Part shown: piece by piece, positions 8,731 through 20,533 of the stretch
Position numbering within the stretch: the first letter of the stretch is position 1
Layout: each line of letters opens with the position of its first letter
NCBI GenBank assembly: GCA_004143605.1
Contig: AWVY01000045.1
Span: 1 to 55,362, forward strand
DNA from: Desulforamulus aquiferis
GTDB lineage: Bacteria; Bacillota; Desulfotomaculia; Desulfotomaculales; Desulfotomaculaceae
Direction of reading: 5' to 3'
Length of the DNA stretch: 55,362 bases
Made by a program: the position numbers and the translations under genes
The notes under the pieces: model-generated
What the model saw: the letters and a program-made list of their open reading frames with translations, nothing else
Databases searched by the model: none
What the model was told of the DNA's origin: nothing

Positions 8731-9794
8731 ATGGATACCTGCAGCTTTGTTAAAGTTTTAAGGGAAGAAAAAAGATCATTAATGGAAGAGAGCAGAAGAA
8801 TTTTTTCTCATTTTGATTTTCTGCCTATACTAGTCCATTTGATGGATCAAGATTATTCAATTATTTATGCAAACCAATTTCTATGTGACAACTATGGAAT
8901 GGATGTGATAGGAAAAAAGTGTTATGAAATCTTTGAGAATAATACAAAACCTTGTGATGTTTGTTACACTTATTCGGTTATAAAAACAAAAAAGACCTAT
9001 CGCTGGGAATGGGATTGTGTGAAAACTAATAAAACCTATGATTTATATGCTTTTCCCTACTCAGATTATGATGGTAAAACCATGGTTTTGGAGATGGGTT
9101 TTGATATTACTGAACGCAAGCAAATTGAGAGGGAAATGGGGCGTCTCGACAGGCTGAATCTAATAGGGAGATGGCAGCGGGGCTCGGCCATGAAATTCGC
9201 AACCCCATGACCACGGTTCGTGGCCTATTACAGCTTCTAAGTGAAAAGGAAGAATGTAACAAATACCAGGAGTATTACGGTATTATGATTGAAGAGTTGG
9301 ATCGAGCAAATACCATTATTAGTGAGTTTTTATCTCTGGCTAAAAATAAACCGACTCCGAAAAACGAAGTCAATTTAAATAAAATTATTACTTCTCTACA
9401 CCCGCTGCTACAAGCGGAAGCCATTGAGTATGATAAAACTGTCAAACTTGAATTGGGAGAATTAAACAGCCTGTATTTAAATAATAATGAGATAAGACAG
9501 ATGATTCTTAACCTGGTGAAAAACGGCTTAGAGGCTATGCCGGTAAATGGCCTGCTAACCATAAAGACATATGAGACAGAAGACAAGATATTTTTAACTG
9601 TTCAAGACCAAGGAACGGGAATTGACGCTAATATTATAAATAATTTAGGGACACCCTTTATTACAACAAAGGACAATGGCACCGGGTTGGGTCTTGCTAT
9701 TTGCTACAGTATTGCGGCCAGGCATAATGCTACAATTTCTGTGGACAGCTCCAGTATGGGGACTACCTTTTATGTAGAGTTTAATAAAAAATAA
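8731..9794 (+). CDS. PAS-domain sensor histidine kinase, frame-shifted
   Basis: A cytoplasmic two-component sensor of the sporulation-kinase type. A PAS domain at about residues 30-130 (ILVHLMDQDYSIIYANQF to FDITERKQIE) is followed by an H-box GLGHEIRNPMTTVRG carrying the phosphorylated histidine. The ATPase follows, with N-box MILNLVKNGLEAMP, G1 DQGTGID and G2 NGTGLGLAICYSIAARH. There are no membrane segments. The frame shifts at about 9168 in a G run (LIGEMAAGLGHEI when corrected). The start is uncertain: ATG 8731 is chosen, but the frame is open from TTG 8671. No response regulator is adjacent, which fits a phosphorelay kinase feeding Spo0F or Spo0A. The PAS region contains a C-x2-C (KPCDVC). 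Confidence 0.85.
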
Positions 9795-9910
9795 CTGAGA
9801 CACCCGATAGGTGTTTATCTATTTATTAGACTATTTCAATAAAGGAAATTGTAACCAGATGTCGAATGAAGATACAAGCTTTGAAGATTGTAATTACAGG
9901 GGGTTTTATT

Positions 9911-10995
9911 TTGTATCGACAACCAGGACCAGCGCTTTATGTTAGAGAACCAGGAGCATTAGCAAAGCTCCCCAGGTATGTTCAAAATTAGCTAAGAATC
10001 CCTTAGTAGTTGGGGGAGAAAAAGCATTACAAGCAGCTTCTGAAAAAATTAATAATTCCTTCATGTCAGCCCAGCAGTCAGTACCAGACTCCATATTATA
10101 CGGAGGAGAATGCTGCGAAAGTAATATTCAGAGGGTAGTCCAGGCAGCCCAATCTACAGAAGCCGATATGTTAATTGCCGTGGGTGGGGGTAAGGTGCTG
10201 GATACGGTAAAAATAGCAGCCTTTCGTTTGAATATTCCCCTAGTCACAGTGCCTACCATTGCATCAAACTGTGCACCATGGACACCACTTTCGATTCTGT
10301 ATGATAACAATGGCAAGTTTCTTGAAATGTGCTTTGAGGCAGCCATGCCGGAGGCTATTTTTGTGGACCCGGAGATTGTTGCCGAAGCACCGGTTCGATA
10401 CTTGATTGCAGGGATGGGGGATACCCTTGCTAAATGGTACGAGACGGAGATCTCCACTCAAAACAAATTTGGCAGCGCTGTTATCGGGCTAGCCAAGGCG
10501 AGTGCTCATCTTTGCTATCAGACCATCATCGAAACAGGTCAACAGGCCATTGAGGCAGTTAATCAGCAGCTTGTAAAGCCAGAACTGGAAGAAGTAATTG
10601 ATGCCATTATCCTGCTCAGCGGTACTGTAAGTTGTATGGGGGGGGACGACTGCCGCACGGCTGCTGCCCACGCCATTTATTCCGGATTAACCGGGGTCCA
10701 TGATATTCATGAAAAAAGCCTCCATGGTGAAATGGTGGCCTTTGGGATTCTTGTACAACTAGTGCTGGACAATAAAGAGCAGGAAGCCATCAAGCTAGCA
10801 AAACACTATAGAAATCTTTTTCTGCCCTGCAACTTGGCAGAATTGGGTCTCCTTAACTGTACAGAAGGTGATCTGACAACAATCATTGAGGGAACCTTGG
10901 CAACTGACGATATAAAAAATATGCCCTATGAAGTTACGGCTGTTATGTTGAAAGAGGCAATTATATCAGCAGACCTGCTGGGACAGAAAATATAA
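9911..10995 (+). CDS. Iron-type alcohol dehydrogenase family oxidoreductase, frame-shifted
   Basis: A GldA/YbdH-type NAD(P)-dependent dehydrogenase. Key parts are the nucleotide-binding AVGGGKVLDTVKIAA, the VPTIASNCAPWTPLS loop, an aspartate in MGDTLAKWYE and histidines in AAAHAIYSGL and KSLHGEMVAFG for the metal. The TTG start at 9911, preceded by CAGGGGG, gives MYRQPGPALYVREPGALAK; the frame then shifts in an A run near 9990 (VQ-KLAKNPLVVGGEKAL when joined). About 361 residues, normal for the family. HcxA (YbdH) of E. coli reduces 2-oxo acids, so a 2-oxo acid substrate is plausible but inferred. It is the first gene of a probable five-gene operon. Confidence 0.82.
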
Positions 10996-11015
10996 GTGAA
11001 GGGGAACATTAAGGT

Positions 11016-12129
11016 ATGTCCTTAAATAAGTTAGAGTGTGCAAGACCAGGTGTCGATAAACTACAGTGTTTTTCACGGGAATGCCCAGACCTTCCGGTGG
11101 CTGATATAAAAAAACAGCTTGGTGTTGAGCTGGTCATAAAGCTTTCCTTTAATGAAAGTCCCTATGGTTCTTCGCCAAGGGTTCAGGAGGCTTTGCAGGA
11201 AGCAATAGGTGCACTGCAATTATATCCGGCCTCCTACGCCGATGGGCTATGCTCTGCCATTGCTGAGGATTTCCGGCTATCAACCAATCAGGTTTTAATA
11301 GGGAATGGGGCAGACGAAGTAATTAATCTGGTAGTTCAGGCTTTTGTGGCACCAGAACAGGAAGTAATTGTACCCTTTCCTACCTTTGGGGCCTATGGGG
11401 CAGCAACCCACATGGTGGGTGGAGAGGTGGTAAAAATACCTCTGGCTGGTTGGATATTGGATCTAGAGGCCATGAAAGCTGCAATTACTGATAAAACAAA
11501 AATGATCTTTATATGTAACCCAAATAACCCAACCTCAACCTTACTGCCTTTAATCAATTAGCTGAATTTTTAGCAGCTATTCCTGAGCATATTATCGTGG
11601 TGGTAGATGAGGCCTACAATGAATATACCGATAATCCTGAGGAAAGCAGCCTAATTAGGCTCATTAACAGCCATGCCAATCTGTTGGTTATAAGAACATT
11701 TTCAAAGATTTATGGCTTGGCAGCCCTTCGCATTGGTTATCTTTTGGGAAATGAAGGTTGATTCAGATAACCCAGAGGGTCAGGCCGCCCTTTAATGTTA
11801 ATCTCCTGGGACAGGTTGCAGCATTAGCTGCTTGGCGGGATCAAGAACACGTAATTACTGCAAAACAGCAAAACACCCTGCAAAGGGAGCTGGTTATTAA
11901 CAGCCTGAGAAAAATGGGCTTGGCCTGTGCTGATTCACAAACTAATTTCCTTTTGGTGGACATAGGAACAGATGCCCGTCCTTTATTTGAGTTCCTTCTT
12001 GAAAAAGGGATCGTGGTGAGACCAGGCTTCCATTTCGGCTTACCACAGTGTCTTCGTATAAGCCTGGGAACCTCTGAGGAGAATCAACTACTATTGTCTG
12101 AAATTGAAACATTTATTAATAATAAATAA
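11016..12129 (+). CDS. HisC-like PLP aminotransferase, frame-shifted
   Basis: A fold-type I aminotransferase of the histidinol-phosphate aminotransferase family. Motifs are FNESPYGSSPRV near the N-terminus, GNGADEVINL, ICNPNNPT, the cofactor-binding VVVDEAYNEY and the lysine in TFSKIYGLAALRIGYL. The frame shifts near 11535 and near 11755. The joined length is about 370 residues, as usual. No other his gene is nearby; it lies 20 bases after an alcohol-dehydrogenase-family gene and ahead of an ABC importer. It more likely acts on an imported amino acid or amine than in histidine synthesis. Confidence 0.82.
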
Positions 12130-12260
12130 AATGAAATATTATACAATAATCCTTATAAATTGTGAAATATTAGCAGGATAACCAAAATATTTAGCGAATG
12201 TTTTGTGCTAGTGCTTTAATTAGTTAAAAAGAAGAACTAATAATCAGGGGGAGTGTTAAA

Positions 12261-13277
12261 GTGTTAGTGGGGAGAAACAAGAAATTATTGGCATTGTTGA
12301 TGGTACTGACAATGCTGGCCAGCGTCCTGGCAGGCTGTGGTGGTTCCAAGGAAGCAGATGAAAGTAAGGGAAGCGAACAGGCTGCTGACATACCAATGGA
12401 GAAAGTTCGTATTACCCTATGTACATGGGCTGGTTACGGACCCCTCTTCTTAGCAAGGGATAAAGGCTTCTTCGCAGAAGAAGGTGTTGAGGTAGAAATT
12501 TCTATCGTAGAAGGCTTGGCTGAGCGTAAGGCGGCCTTAAAGGGTAATAAGGTTGATGCCATGGCCACAACCCTGGATATCGAATCCACCGTTCAGGCTG
12601 AGGGCATTCCCATGAAGGTTGTATGGGCCTTGATACATCCTACGGTGCCGACGGAATTCTAGCTAAACAGGATATTAAAACCCTGGAGGATCTCAAGGGT
12701 CGTTCAGTGGCTTTAGATGTAGGAACAACCAGTCACTTCTTCTTATTGAGCTGCCTGCAAAAGGTGGGTCTTTCGGACAAGGATATTACTATTACCCCCA
12801 TGGGCTCCTCCGGTGATGCTGGTCAGGCCTTCGTTGCGGGTAAAATTGACGCTGCAGTTACCTGGGAACTGGCTTGGCCGTGGGGTAAAAGAGGGTAATG
12901 GTCATCTGCTAGTTGACTCTAAAGATGCACCTGGTCTCATAGTTGATGCAGTTGCTTTCCGTCAAGACTTTGCAGAAAGTCATCCCAGGGAAGTACAGGC
13001 AGTTGTAAATGCCTTAGCCAAGGCTATGGATTACTTTGCCGCCAATGAAGAGGATGCCACTAATGTTATGGCTAAGGGCATGAACATGGAGCCCCAGGGC
13101 TTCCTAGATGGGATCAAGCTATACAACCTAGAAGACAACAAGAAGCTGTACCAGGGTGAACTGCAAAACACCCTATCCAGTGCAGCTGAGTTTTACTATA
13201 ATATGAAGGTTATCGAAAACCAAATTGACACCAAGGATATGGCGGATGTTAGCTATATAGAAAAGGTTGGTAAGTAA
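12261..13277 (+). CDS. ABC transporter substrate-binding lipoprotein (NMT1/SsuA type), frame-shifted
   Basis: Extracellular solute-binding protein of a NitT/TauT-type importer. GTG 12261 follows CAGGGGGAGTG. A lipoprotein signal runs to LAGC with the lipidated cysteine at residue 26. The mature protein has the family pattern TWAGYGPLFLARDKGFFAEEGV and later GSSGDAGQAFVAGKIDAAVTWE. The frame shifts near 12640-12660 and near 12885. About 338 residues. The ligand cannot be read from sequence; relatives bind sulfonates, thiamine precursors, nitrate or aromatic acids. Confidence 0.87.
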
Positions 13278-13292
13278 TTATTAAACTTCTTA

Positions 13293-13323
13293 AGCGGCGC
13301 AACCGGATTTTGGTTGCGCTGCT
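13293..13323 (+). promoter_or_regulatory. Hairpin between binding protein and permease genes
   Basis: AGCGGCGCAACC (13293-13304) pairs with GGTTGCGCTGCT (13312-13323). There is no T run, so it is probably an mRNA-stabilising or attenuating hairpin that raises expression of the binding protein over the permease. Confidence 0.55.
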
Positions 13324-13347
13324 ATTGTCATCATTGGGGGAATTATA

Positions 13348-14132
13348 ATGCCATTATATAGTACAAATATCACTACTAGGCAATACACTGCTTTAGGCTA
13401 AGCCATTTTATACTGCTATTAATTTTCTGGTCCTTATTAACCTACACAGGTCTTGTTTCATCCATGTTTTTGCCAACTCCTGATAAGGTGTTATCTACTG
13501 GTTGGGAGCTGATTACTAACGGTGTGCTTCTGGAAAACACACTTATCAGCACTTACAGGGTTGCCGCAGGCTTTATTATTTCAGCCCTGATTGCTATTCC
13601 CCTCGGCATGCTGATGGGGACATTACGTCCGGTAGAAGGTTTTTTTGAACCTATGTTTGGTTTCATCAGATATTTACCCGCTTCTGCTTTCATTCCCCTG
13701 TTTATCCTATGGCTGGGTTTAGGTGAGTCTGAAAAAATCATGGTTATCTTTTTTGGCACCTTTTTTCAACAAACCTTAATGATTATGAATGTTGCTAAGG
13801 ATGTATCCAAGGATTTGGTGGAGGTTAGTTATACTCTAGGGGCTAAGGGAATAAAGGTGTTTACCAAAGTGATTTTTCCTGCAGCTTTGCCAGGTATTGT
13901 AGATACACTGCGGATTACTTTTGGCTGGGCCTGGACCTATTTGGTTGTAGCGGAGATTGTTGGAGCTAATTCGGGGCTGGGTTATGCAATTATGATGGCG
14001 GCCAGATACGGTCAAATTGGCAAGATATTTGTTTTCATTGTTACCATTGGACTATTAGGTTTAATTACAGATCTATTATTTAAATGGTTATATAAAGTGT
14101 TGTTTCCCTGGCAGAGGGGAGGAGTGGCGTAA
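13348..14132 (+). CDS. ABC transporter permease, frame-shifted
   Basis: Inner-membrane subunit of the same importer. ATG 13348 follows TGGGGGAATTATA. The first 15 residues are in one frame, which then shifts near 13395 and continues with LSHFILLLIFWSLLTYTG as first membrane helix. The EAA-type loop that contacts the ATPase reads VSYTLGAKGIKVFTKVIFPAALPGI. About six membrane helices and 261 residues, usual for SsuC-type permeases. The stop is two bases before the next start. Confidence 0.87.
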
Positions 14133-14134
14133 TA

Positions 14135-14950
14135 ATGAAACAGATAAAATTAAGCATAGAGGAAGTATGTAAAGTTTTTAATGGAAGCCAAGGTACTGTG
14201 GAGGCCTTGCAAAGTACCAGCTTCAAGGTTTCACCCGGTGAATTCGTCACCATCCTTGGTCCATCGGGTTGCGGAAAATCTACTATTTTAAGGGTTGTGG
14301 CGGGACTGGTTAACCCGTCATCGGGTGAGGTCTTGATGGATGGCCAAAAAATAATCGGACCTGGTCCGGACAGGGGTATGGTATTTCAGTCCTACACCCT
14401 ATTTCCCTGGCTTACGGTTCAGGAAAACATAGAATTTGGTTTAAATTTAAGTGGAGTACCTGCCAAGCAAAAGAAAGACACTGCCAGGCAGTATCTTCAG
14501 CTTATTGGGTTGACAGGCTTTGAAAATAACTATCCTGTAAATCTCTCCGGTGGAATGAAACAAAGGGTTGCCATTGCCAGGGCTTTGGCCAATAATCCTG
14601 AGGTGCTTTTGATGGATGAACTTTGGGGCCCTTGACGCCCAGACCAGGACAATAATGCAAGAGCTTCTACTCAAAGTATGGGAGGCTACTAAAAAGACAA
14701 TACTTTTTGTTACCCATGATGTGGAGGAAGCCATATTCCTTGGAGACAATATTTACATAATGACTGCCAGACCAGGTAAGATAAAAGAAGTGATATCTGT
14801 AGACATACCACGTCCGAGAAGCTATGAGGTTAAAGAACTGCCAGAGTTCCTGGCTATTAAACACAGGTATTACAATTAATTCGAGAAGAAAGCATTAAAG
14901 CTGCGGAGGTTAGCGATATATTAGGCTTGCCTGTCGTAGCCGGACATTAA
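14135..14950 (+). CDS. ABC transporter ATP-binding protein, frame-shifted
   Basis: ATPase of the NitT/TauT-type importer. Walker A LGPSGCGKST, Q-loop MVFQSYTLFPW, signature LSGGMKQR, Walker B VLLMDEP and switch VTHDVEEA are all present. ATG 14135 follows GGGGAGG. The frame shifts near 14625 (DEPFGALDAQTRT when joined) and again near 14865, after which REESIKAAEVSDILGLPV leads to the stop at 14948-14950. Total about 271 residues. It closes the operon; a terminator follows. Confidence 0.9.
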
Positions 14951-14964
14951 TTATCGCCACAAAA

Positions 14965-15004
14965 AACGGCCTAATTACTTTTGTAAGAGGGCCGTTATTA
15001 TTTT
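14965..15004 (+). terminator. Terminator of the ABC importer operon
   Basis: AACGGCC (14965-14971) pairs with GGCCGTT (14990-14996), followed by ATTATTTT. Confidence 0.75.
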
Positions 15005-15057
15005 GCGCCATTAGAAGGAATAATTAATAGCAAGAAATGAAAGCTTAGGGGGAAGTT

Positions 15058-15627
15058 ATGGAATTTCTTACGAAGGTAATGGCGGGAAGGAAGATAGGTG
15101 CGGCCATTAGAAGGGTGGAAGACATTCAGGAGGCCATTGGACACCGAAACATCAATTCAATATTTCTTTTAGGTGGTGATATCAACTACCTCCCTACTAT
15201 AATAAAGAGAGTAACTGCTGCCAAAAAAGTATTGCTCGCACATATTGATCTTGTAGAAGGCATTGGAAAAGACCGGGCCGGCTTACATCTCCTTAAAAGA
15301 ATGGGCTTACAGGGTGTAGTTACAACGAAGTCCAATTTAGCTAAGGCAGCTAAGGAAGAGGAGCTAATAGTAGTACAAAGATTATTCATCGTTGATTCTG
15401 AATCCATAAAAACAGCTATCCGGGTAGCAGACAATATTAAGCCCCATGCTGTAGAAGTATTGCCTGCCACCATACCTGAGTATGTTATAAGGGATATGAA
15501 AAAATCCCTGGGATTACCAGTATTGGGCGGGGGTTTATTAAAAACCGAGTCAGATGTTCAGGAAGCCTTAGAAAAAGGTATAGATGCCATTACAACCAGT
15601 CTCAGACACCTTTGGAATATTATTTAA
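15058..15627 (+). CDS. glpP: Glycerol-3-phosphate-responsive antiterminator GlpP
   Basis: RNA-binding antiterminator that, with glycerol-3-phosphate, lets RNA polymerase read through terminators ahead of glycerol genes. The frame is intact; ATG 15058 follows AGGGGGAAGTT. The TIM-barrel-like family pattern is seen in IFLLGGDINYLP, HIDLVEGIGKDRAGLHLL, LPATIPEYV and LGGGLLKTESDVQEAL. The 189 residues match B. subtilis GlpP. It lies directly before a leader terminator and glpK, its expected target. Confidence 0.95.
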   Translation: MEFLTKVMAGRKIGAAIRRVEDIQEAIGHRNINSIFLLGGDINYLPTIIKRVTAAKKVLLAHIDLVEGIGKDRAGLHLLKRMGLQGVVTTKSNLAKAAKEEELIVVQRLFIVDSESIKTAIRVADNIKPHAVEVLPATIPEYVIRDMKKSLGLPVLGGGLLKTESDVQEALEKGIDAITTSLRHLWNII

Positions 15628-15650
15628 TAAACATAATAATTAAAAAATTA

Positions 15651-15679
15651 TTGCAGTAATGATTAAAACAGTGTAAAAT
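15651..15679 (+). promoter_or_regulatory. Probable promoter of glpK leader
   Basis: TTGCAG (15651-15656) and TAAAAT (15674-15679) have a 17-base spacer. Transcription would start near 15686 and make a leader of about 375 bases before glpK. Confidence 0.55.
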
Positions 15680-15760
15680 TTAAATACATAGTATCCAGTA
15701 TACAAATAATTTTAAGAATTGACCTGCAAATAACTTGATATTTGATGGAGTAATGGAGAC

Positions 15761-15807
15761 AAACCCCCTGTAGACATATAGAAATATATATGTTTATAGT
15801 GGGTTTT
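15761..15807 (+). terminator. Leader terminator, likely GlpP target
   Basis: AAACCC plus CTGTAGACATATA on the left pairs with TATATGTTTATAG plus TGGGTTT on the right, followed by a T run to 15809. It lies in the glpK leader just after glpP. Known GlpP systems regulate such a terminator, so antitermination here is a well-supported inference. Confidence 0.8.
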
Positions 15808-15817
15808 TTGCATTTAG

Positions 15818-15888
15818 GTCTTGCTTTGTTAAACAAGACATTTTTTATTCTATTAGGCGAAGGTTATATAAAATAACATATATAACCT
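15818..15888 (+). promoter_or_regulatory. Further hairpins in the glpK leader
   Basis: A second terminator-like hairpin, GTCTTG (15818-15823) with CAAGAC (15834-15839), is followed by TTTTTT. Then comes a perfect inverted repeat AGGTTATATA (15861-15870) with TATATAACCT (15879-15888). The remaining leader to 16060 shows no gene; it ends with two purine-rich stretches, the second being the ribosome binding site AAAAGGAG. Confidence 0.5.
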
Positions 15889-15981
15889 CTAGAAATGACA
15901 TTTAATAATGTTTAAAATGTACTAAGTATCAGAGCATAAAAGTTATCTGACAAATCAATAACTTATTAAATAACTAAATGA

Positions 15982-17559
<1,578 letters not shown>

Positions 17560-17589
17560 GAATTTGATAGAAGGCTTGAGATAAAGGAG

Positions 17590-17637
17590 AAGCCACACAG
17601 TAGTATAGGGAGAACCCTCTATTGTGTGGCTTTTTTC
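17590..17637 (+). terminator. Terminator between glpK and glpA
   Basis: AAGCCACACA (17590-17599) and TGTGTGGCTT (17623-17632) with inner pairing TATAGGG/CCCTCTA, followed by six T. It may also be an antitermination site ahead of glpA. Confidence 0.9.
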
Positions 17638-17671
17638 TCTTATATATTGCTGATGAATCGGAGGTAATGCT

Positions 17672-19272
17672 ATGTTGACGGATAAGGCTCAGGTAGTGGT
17701 AATAGGCGGGGGAGCTACCGGGACAGGTATTTTGCGAGACCTGGCCTTAAGGGGCATATCCGGCATATTAGTTGAGCAGGGAGATTTGGCCCACGGTACC
17801 AGTTCACGCTTTCATGGATTACTCCACAGTGGGGGACGTTATGCAGTTAAGGATAAGGATGCCGCAAGGGAATGCATTGAAGAAAACCTGATCCTACGCC
17901 GGATAGCGCCTAACTGCATCGAACTGACAGGTGGTATATTCATCCAATTACCGGAAGATGATCCTGAATACACCAAAAGGTGGATAAGCTCCTGTGCTGA
18001 AGCTGGAATTGACTGCGAAGAAACGGATGTACAGCAGCTAATCAAAGTCAACCCGGTACTTTCCCCGGATATAATCAGGCTTTTAAAGTCCCGGATGCTG
18101 CCGTTGATGGATTTAGGATTCTCTGGGGCAATGTTAATTCAGCCGCCGCTACGGGGCTAAGGTATTAACTTACCACCAGCTAAGTGCCATTCATCAAGGG
18201 GGAGGCAGGGTAACGGGGGTTGAGGTTACTAATCTATTGTCCGGAGACAAAATTAATATTGAATGTCAAATGATCATTAACGCAGCCGGTGCCTGGGCCA
18301 AGGAAGTTGCTGCCTTAGCTGGCCTAGAAGTTAATGTGATTAAAGATAAGGGAACTTTGGTAGCCTATAATCATAGGCTGACAAATACCATCGTAAATCG
18401 TTTAAGAACACCGGGAGATGGGGATATCTTTGTTCCCCATGGTACCATTACCATTTTTGGTACTACTTCCGTTACAGTAGATGATCCTAATTGCACCAAG
18501 CCTGGACACGGGGAAGTTCGTGAATTAATTGAGTTAGGGAAGCAAATGATGCCAGGACTTGATGATTATAGATTAATTCGGGCCTTTGCGGTGTACGTCC
18601 ACTTTATCAAGAAGGGAATATTGGTGGAGGAAGGTCGGTAACCAGGAATTTTGCCCTGCTGGATCACCAAAAAAGGGACGGTTTAGCCGGAATGGTTAGT
18701 ATTGTAGGGGGCAAATTTACTACCTTCAGATTAATGGCTGAAAAACAGTTGATATGGTAGCCAGTCACATAGGCATTGCTGCGCCATGCCGTACCGCCGA
18801 GGAACCACTAATAACCCCGGTGGATGAGCAGCTCTTAGAAAGAGGCGTGAAGGTCTTTGGTATTCCTGGGGCCAAGAAGGCGGCGGATAGACTAGGTGAT
18901 AGTTTTGTGGAAGTAGTAGAGATGGCCGAGAAGGAGCCGGAAAAACAACGGATCTTTTGTGAATGTGAAGTGGTTAGTTTAGCAGAAATTAACCACGCTG
19001 CCCAAAATGGTGATAGCTTTACCCTAGGAGATATACGCCGTAAAACAAGAATGGGCATGGGTACTTGCCAGGGTACCTTTTGCAGTTATCGAACCCTGGG
19101 AGCGTTGCGTGAATATAAACAATTTAACGGCAATCACAAATTATATTTGACAAAGTTTTTACAAAAGCGCTGGAAGGGTATGAGACCGGTTTTGTGGGGG
19201 CAGCAATTACGTGAGGCACAGTTGTCAACGGGAATCTACAGCTCACTATTTGCCATGGAGAGAATGAAATGA
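17672..19272 (+). CDS. glpA: Anaerobic glycerol-3-phosphate dehydrogenase subunit A, frame-shifted
   Basis: FAD-dependent catalytic subunit that oxidises glycerol-3-phosphate to dihydroxyacetone phosphate. The N-terminus has the FAD fold [21 protein letters not shown] and the family segment [21 protein letters not shown]. The C-terminus has a BFD-like iron-sulfur domain, with C-x-C in IFCECEVVS and C-x4-C in [12 protein letters not shown]. The frame shifts near 18150, 18595 and 18750; between them the frames read RAFAGVRPLY and [12 protein letters not shown]. About 533 residues, like E. coli GlpA. The end overlaps glpB by four bases. Confidence 0.93.
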
Positions 19273-20533
19273 AAAAGAATACTGACGTGCTGATAATAGG
19301 TGCTGGTCTGTCTGGATTAATTGCTGCAGCTAAAGCTGCGGCTTATAATAAAAAGGTTTTATTAGTGGCTAAAGGTATGGGGGCCATAGGTCTGTCTTCC
19401 GGCTGTATTGATCTGTGGGGTTACAGAACTGATAATCCGGAACAGGTTTGCCCAAACCCCATAGAGGAAATAGACACCATGCTGGAGGTAAATCAGGCTC
19501 ACCCCTATTCACTGGTAATAGATGAATTAGGTGAGAGTGTATCCTTTTTTCAAAAAATATGTGCAGAGAACAACAATCCTTACTTTGATAACCAAGGAGG
19601 CAATTGGCTCCTTCCAACTGCCCTAGGAACATTACGTCCGACCTATCTAGCCCCGGCCAGTATGGCATTAGGTAATCTGCATAATGTTAAAAGAATCTTA
19701 GTTGTTGGTTTTGAGGAGCTAAAGGATTTTTATCCCGACGTGCTCGTAGATAATCTAAAAAATACGGGAGAGCTGAGCAGTGATTGCCGGCTAGATACAG
19801 CTTTAATCAAAGCCGGTGGGGGGGAGCTAAGTTCTAATAATTTGGCTCACCTTTTGGAAAAAACAGAAATACAAAGTTCAATAATAAATCAGCTAATCTC
19901 ACATATTACTGCAGACACTATAATTCTATTCCCGCCGGTATTAGGCGAGAGGTGGGATTCTAAGGCAGTAGATAACATTTCTAATGGTCTGGGTTGTCCT
20001 ATCTACGAAGTGGCTAATATTCCACCTGCACTTCCAGGACAACGATTGCAACAAATGTTATTGCATCATATTAAAAGACAAGGCGTGGAAGTAATCCTGG
20101 GATGTACCGTAACAGATGCTTATATTAAAGATAAAAATGCTTAGAAATCTTAGCTATCGGTTCTGGAAAGCAAATCAATATAAAGGCTAAAAATATTGTC
20201 CTGGCAACTGGATCTTTTCTAGGCGGAGGTTTAGCCTCAAAGTTAGGGGAGGTTTGGGAGAGTATATTTAAGTTGCCAGTGGATACATGTGAAGGTAAAT
20301 GGTCAACCCAGGAATTCTTAGCCATGGAGGGCCAGCCCTTTAATAAGTTTGGTATTAGGGTAAATGATTCCCTGCATCCAATAGATAACCAAGGGCAGGT
20401 ATTGGTGGAAAATCTATTGGTAACAGGTGCTAACCTATCTGGAAGCAATTTTGCGATAGAAAAATGCGGCAACGGAGTAGCTTTGGCCACTGGTTATAAG
20501 GCCGGTAAACTTGTTGGGGAGGTGGGACAATGA
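19269..20533 (+). CDS. glpB: Anaerobic glycerol-3-phosphate dehydrogenase subunit B, frame-shifted
   Basis: Flavoprotein subunit that joins GlpA to the membrane-side GlpC. The N-terminal fold is DVLIIGAGLSGLIAAAKAA with SSGCIDLWGY, typical of GlpB. The C-terminal part ends in VTGANLSGSNFAIEKCGNG. The frame shifts near 20143 (IKDKNALEILAIGSG when joined). About 421 residues, as in E. coli. It overlaps glpA upstream and glpC downstream by four bases each, so the three subunits are translationally coupled. Confidence 0.92.

Noticed and set aside
9792-9820. Terminator after the histidine kinase gene
   Set aside because: The stem ACACC/GGTGT has only five pairs and a poor T tract, so I could not support it.
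17672-20533. Reading the pieces of glpA and glpB as separate small genes
   Set aside because: Joined across single-base shifts they reproduce the full domain order and length of known GlpA and GlpB.
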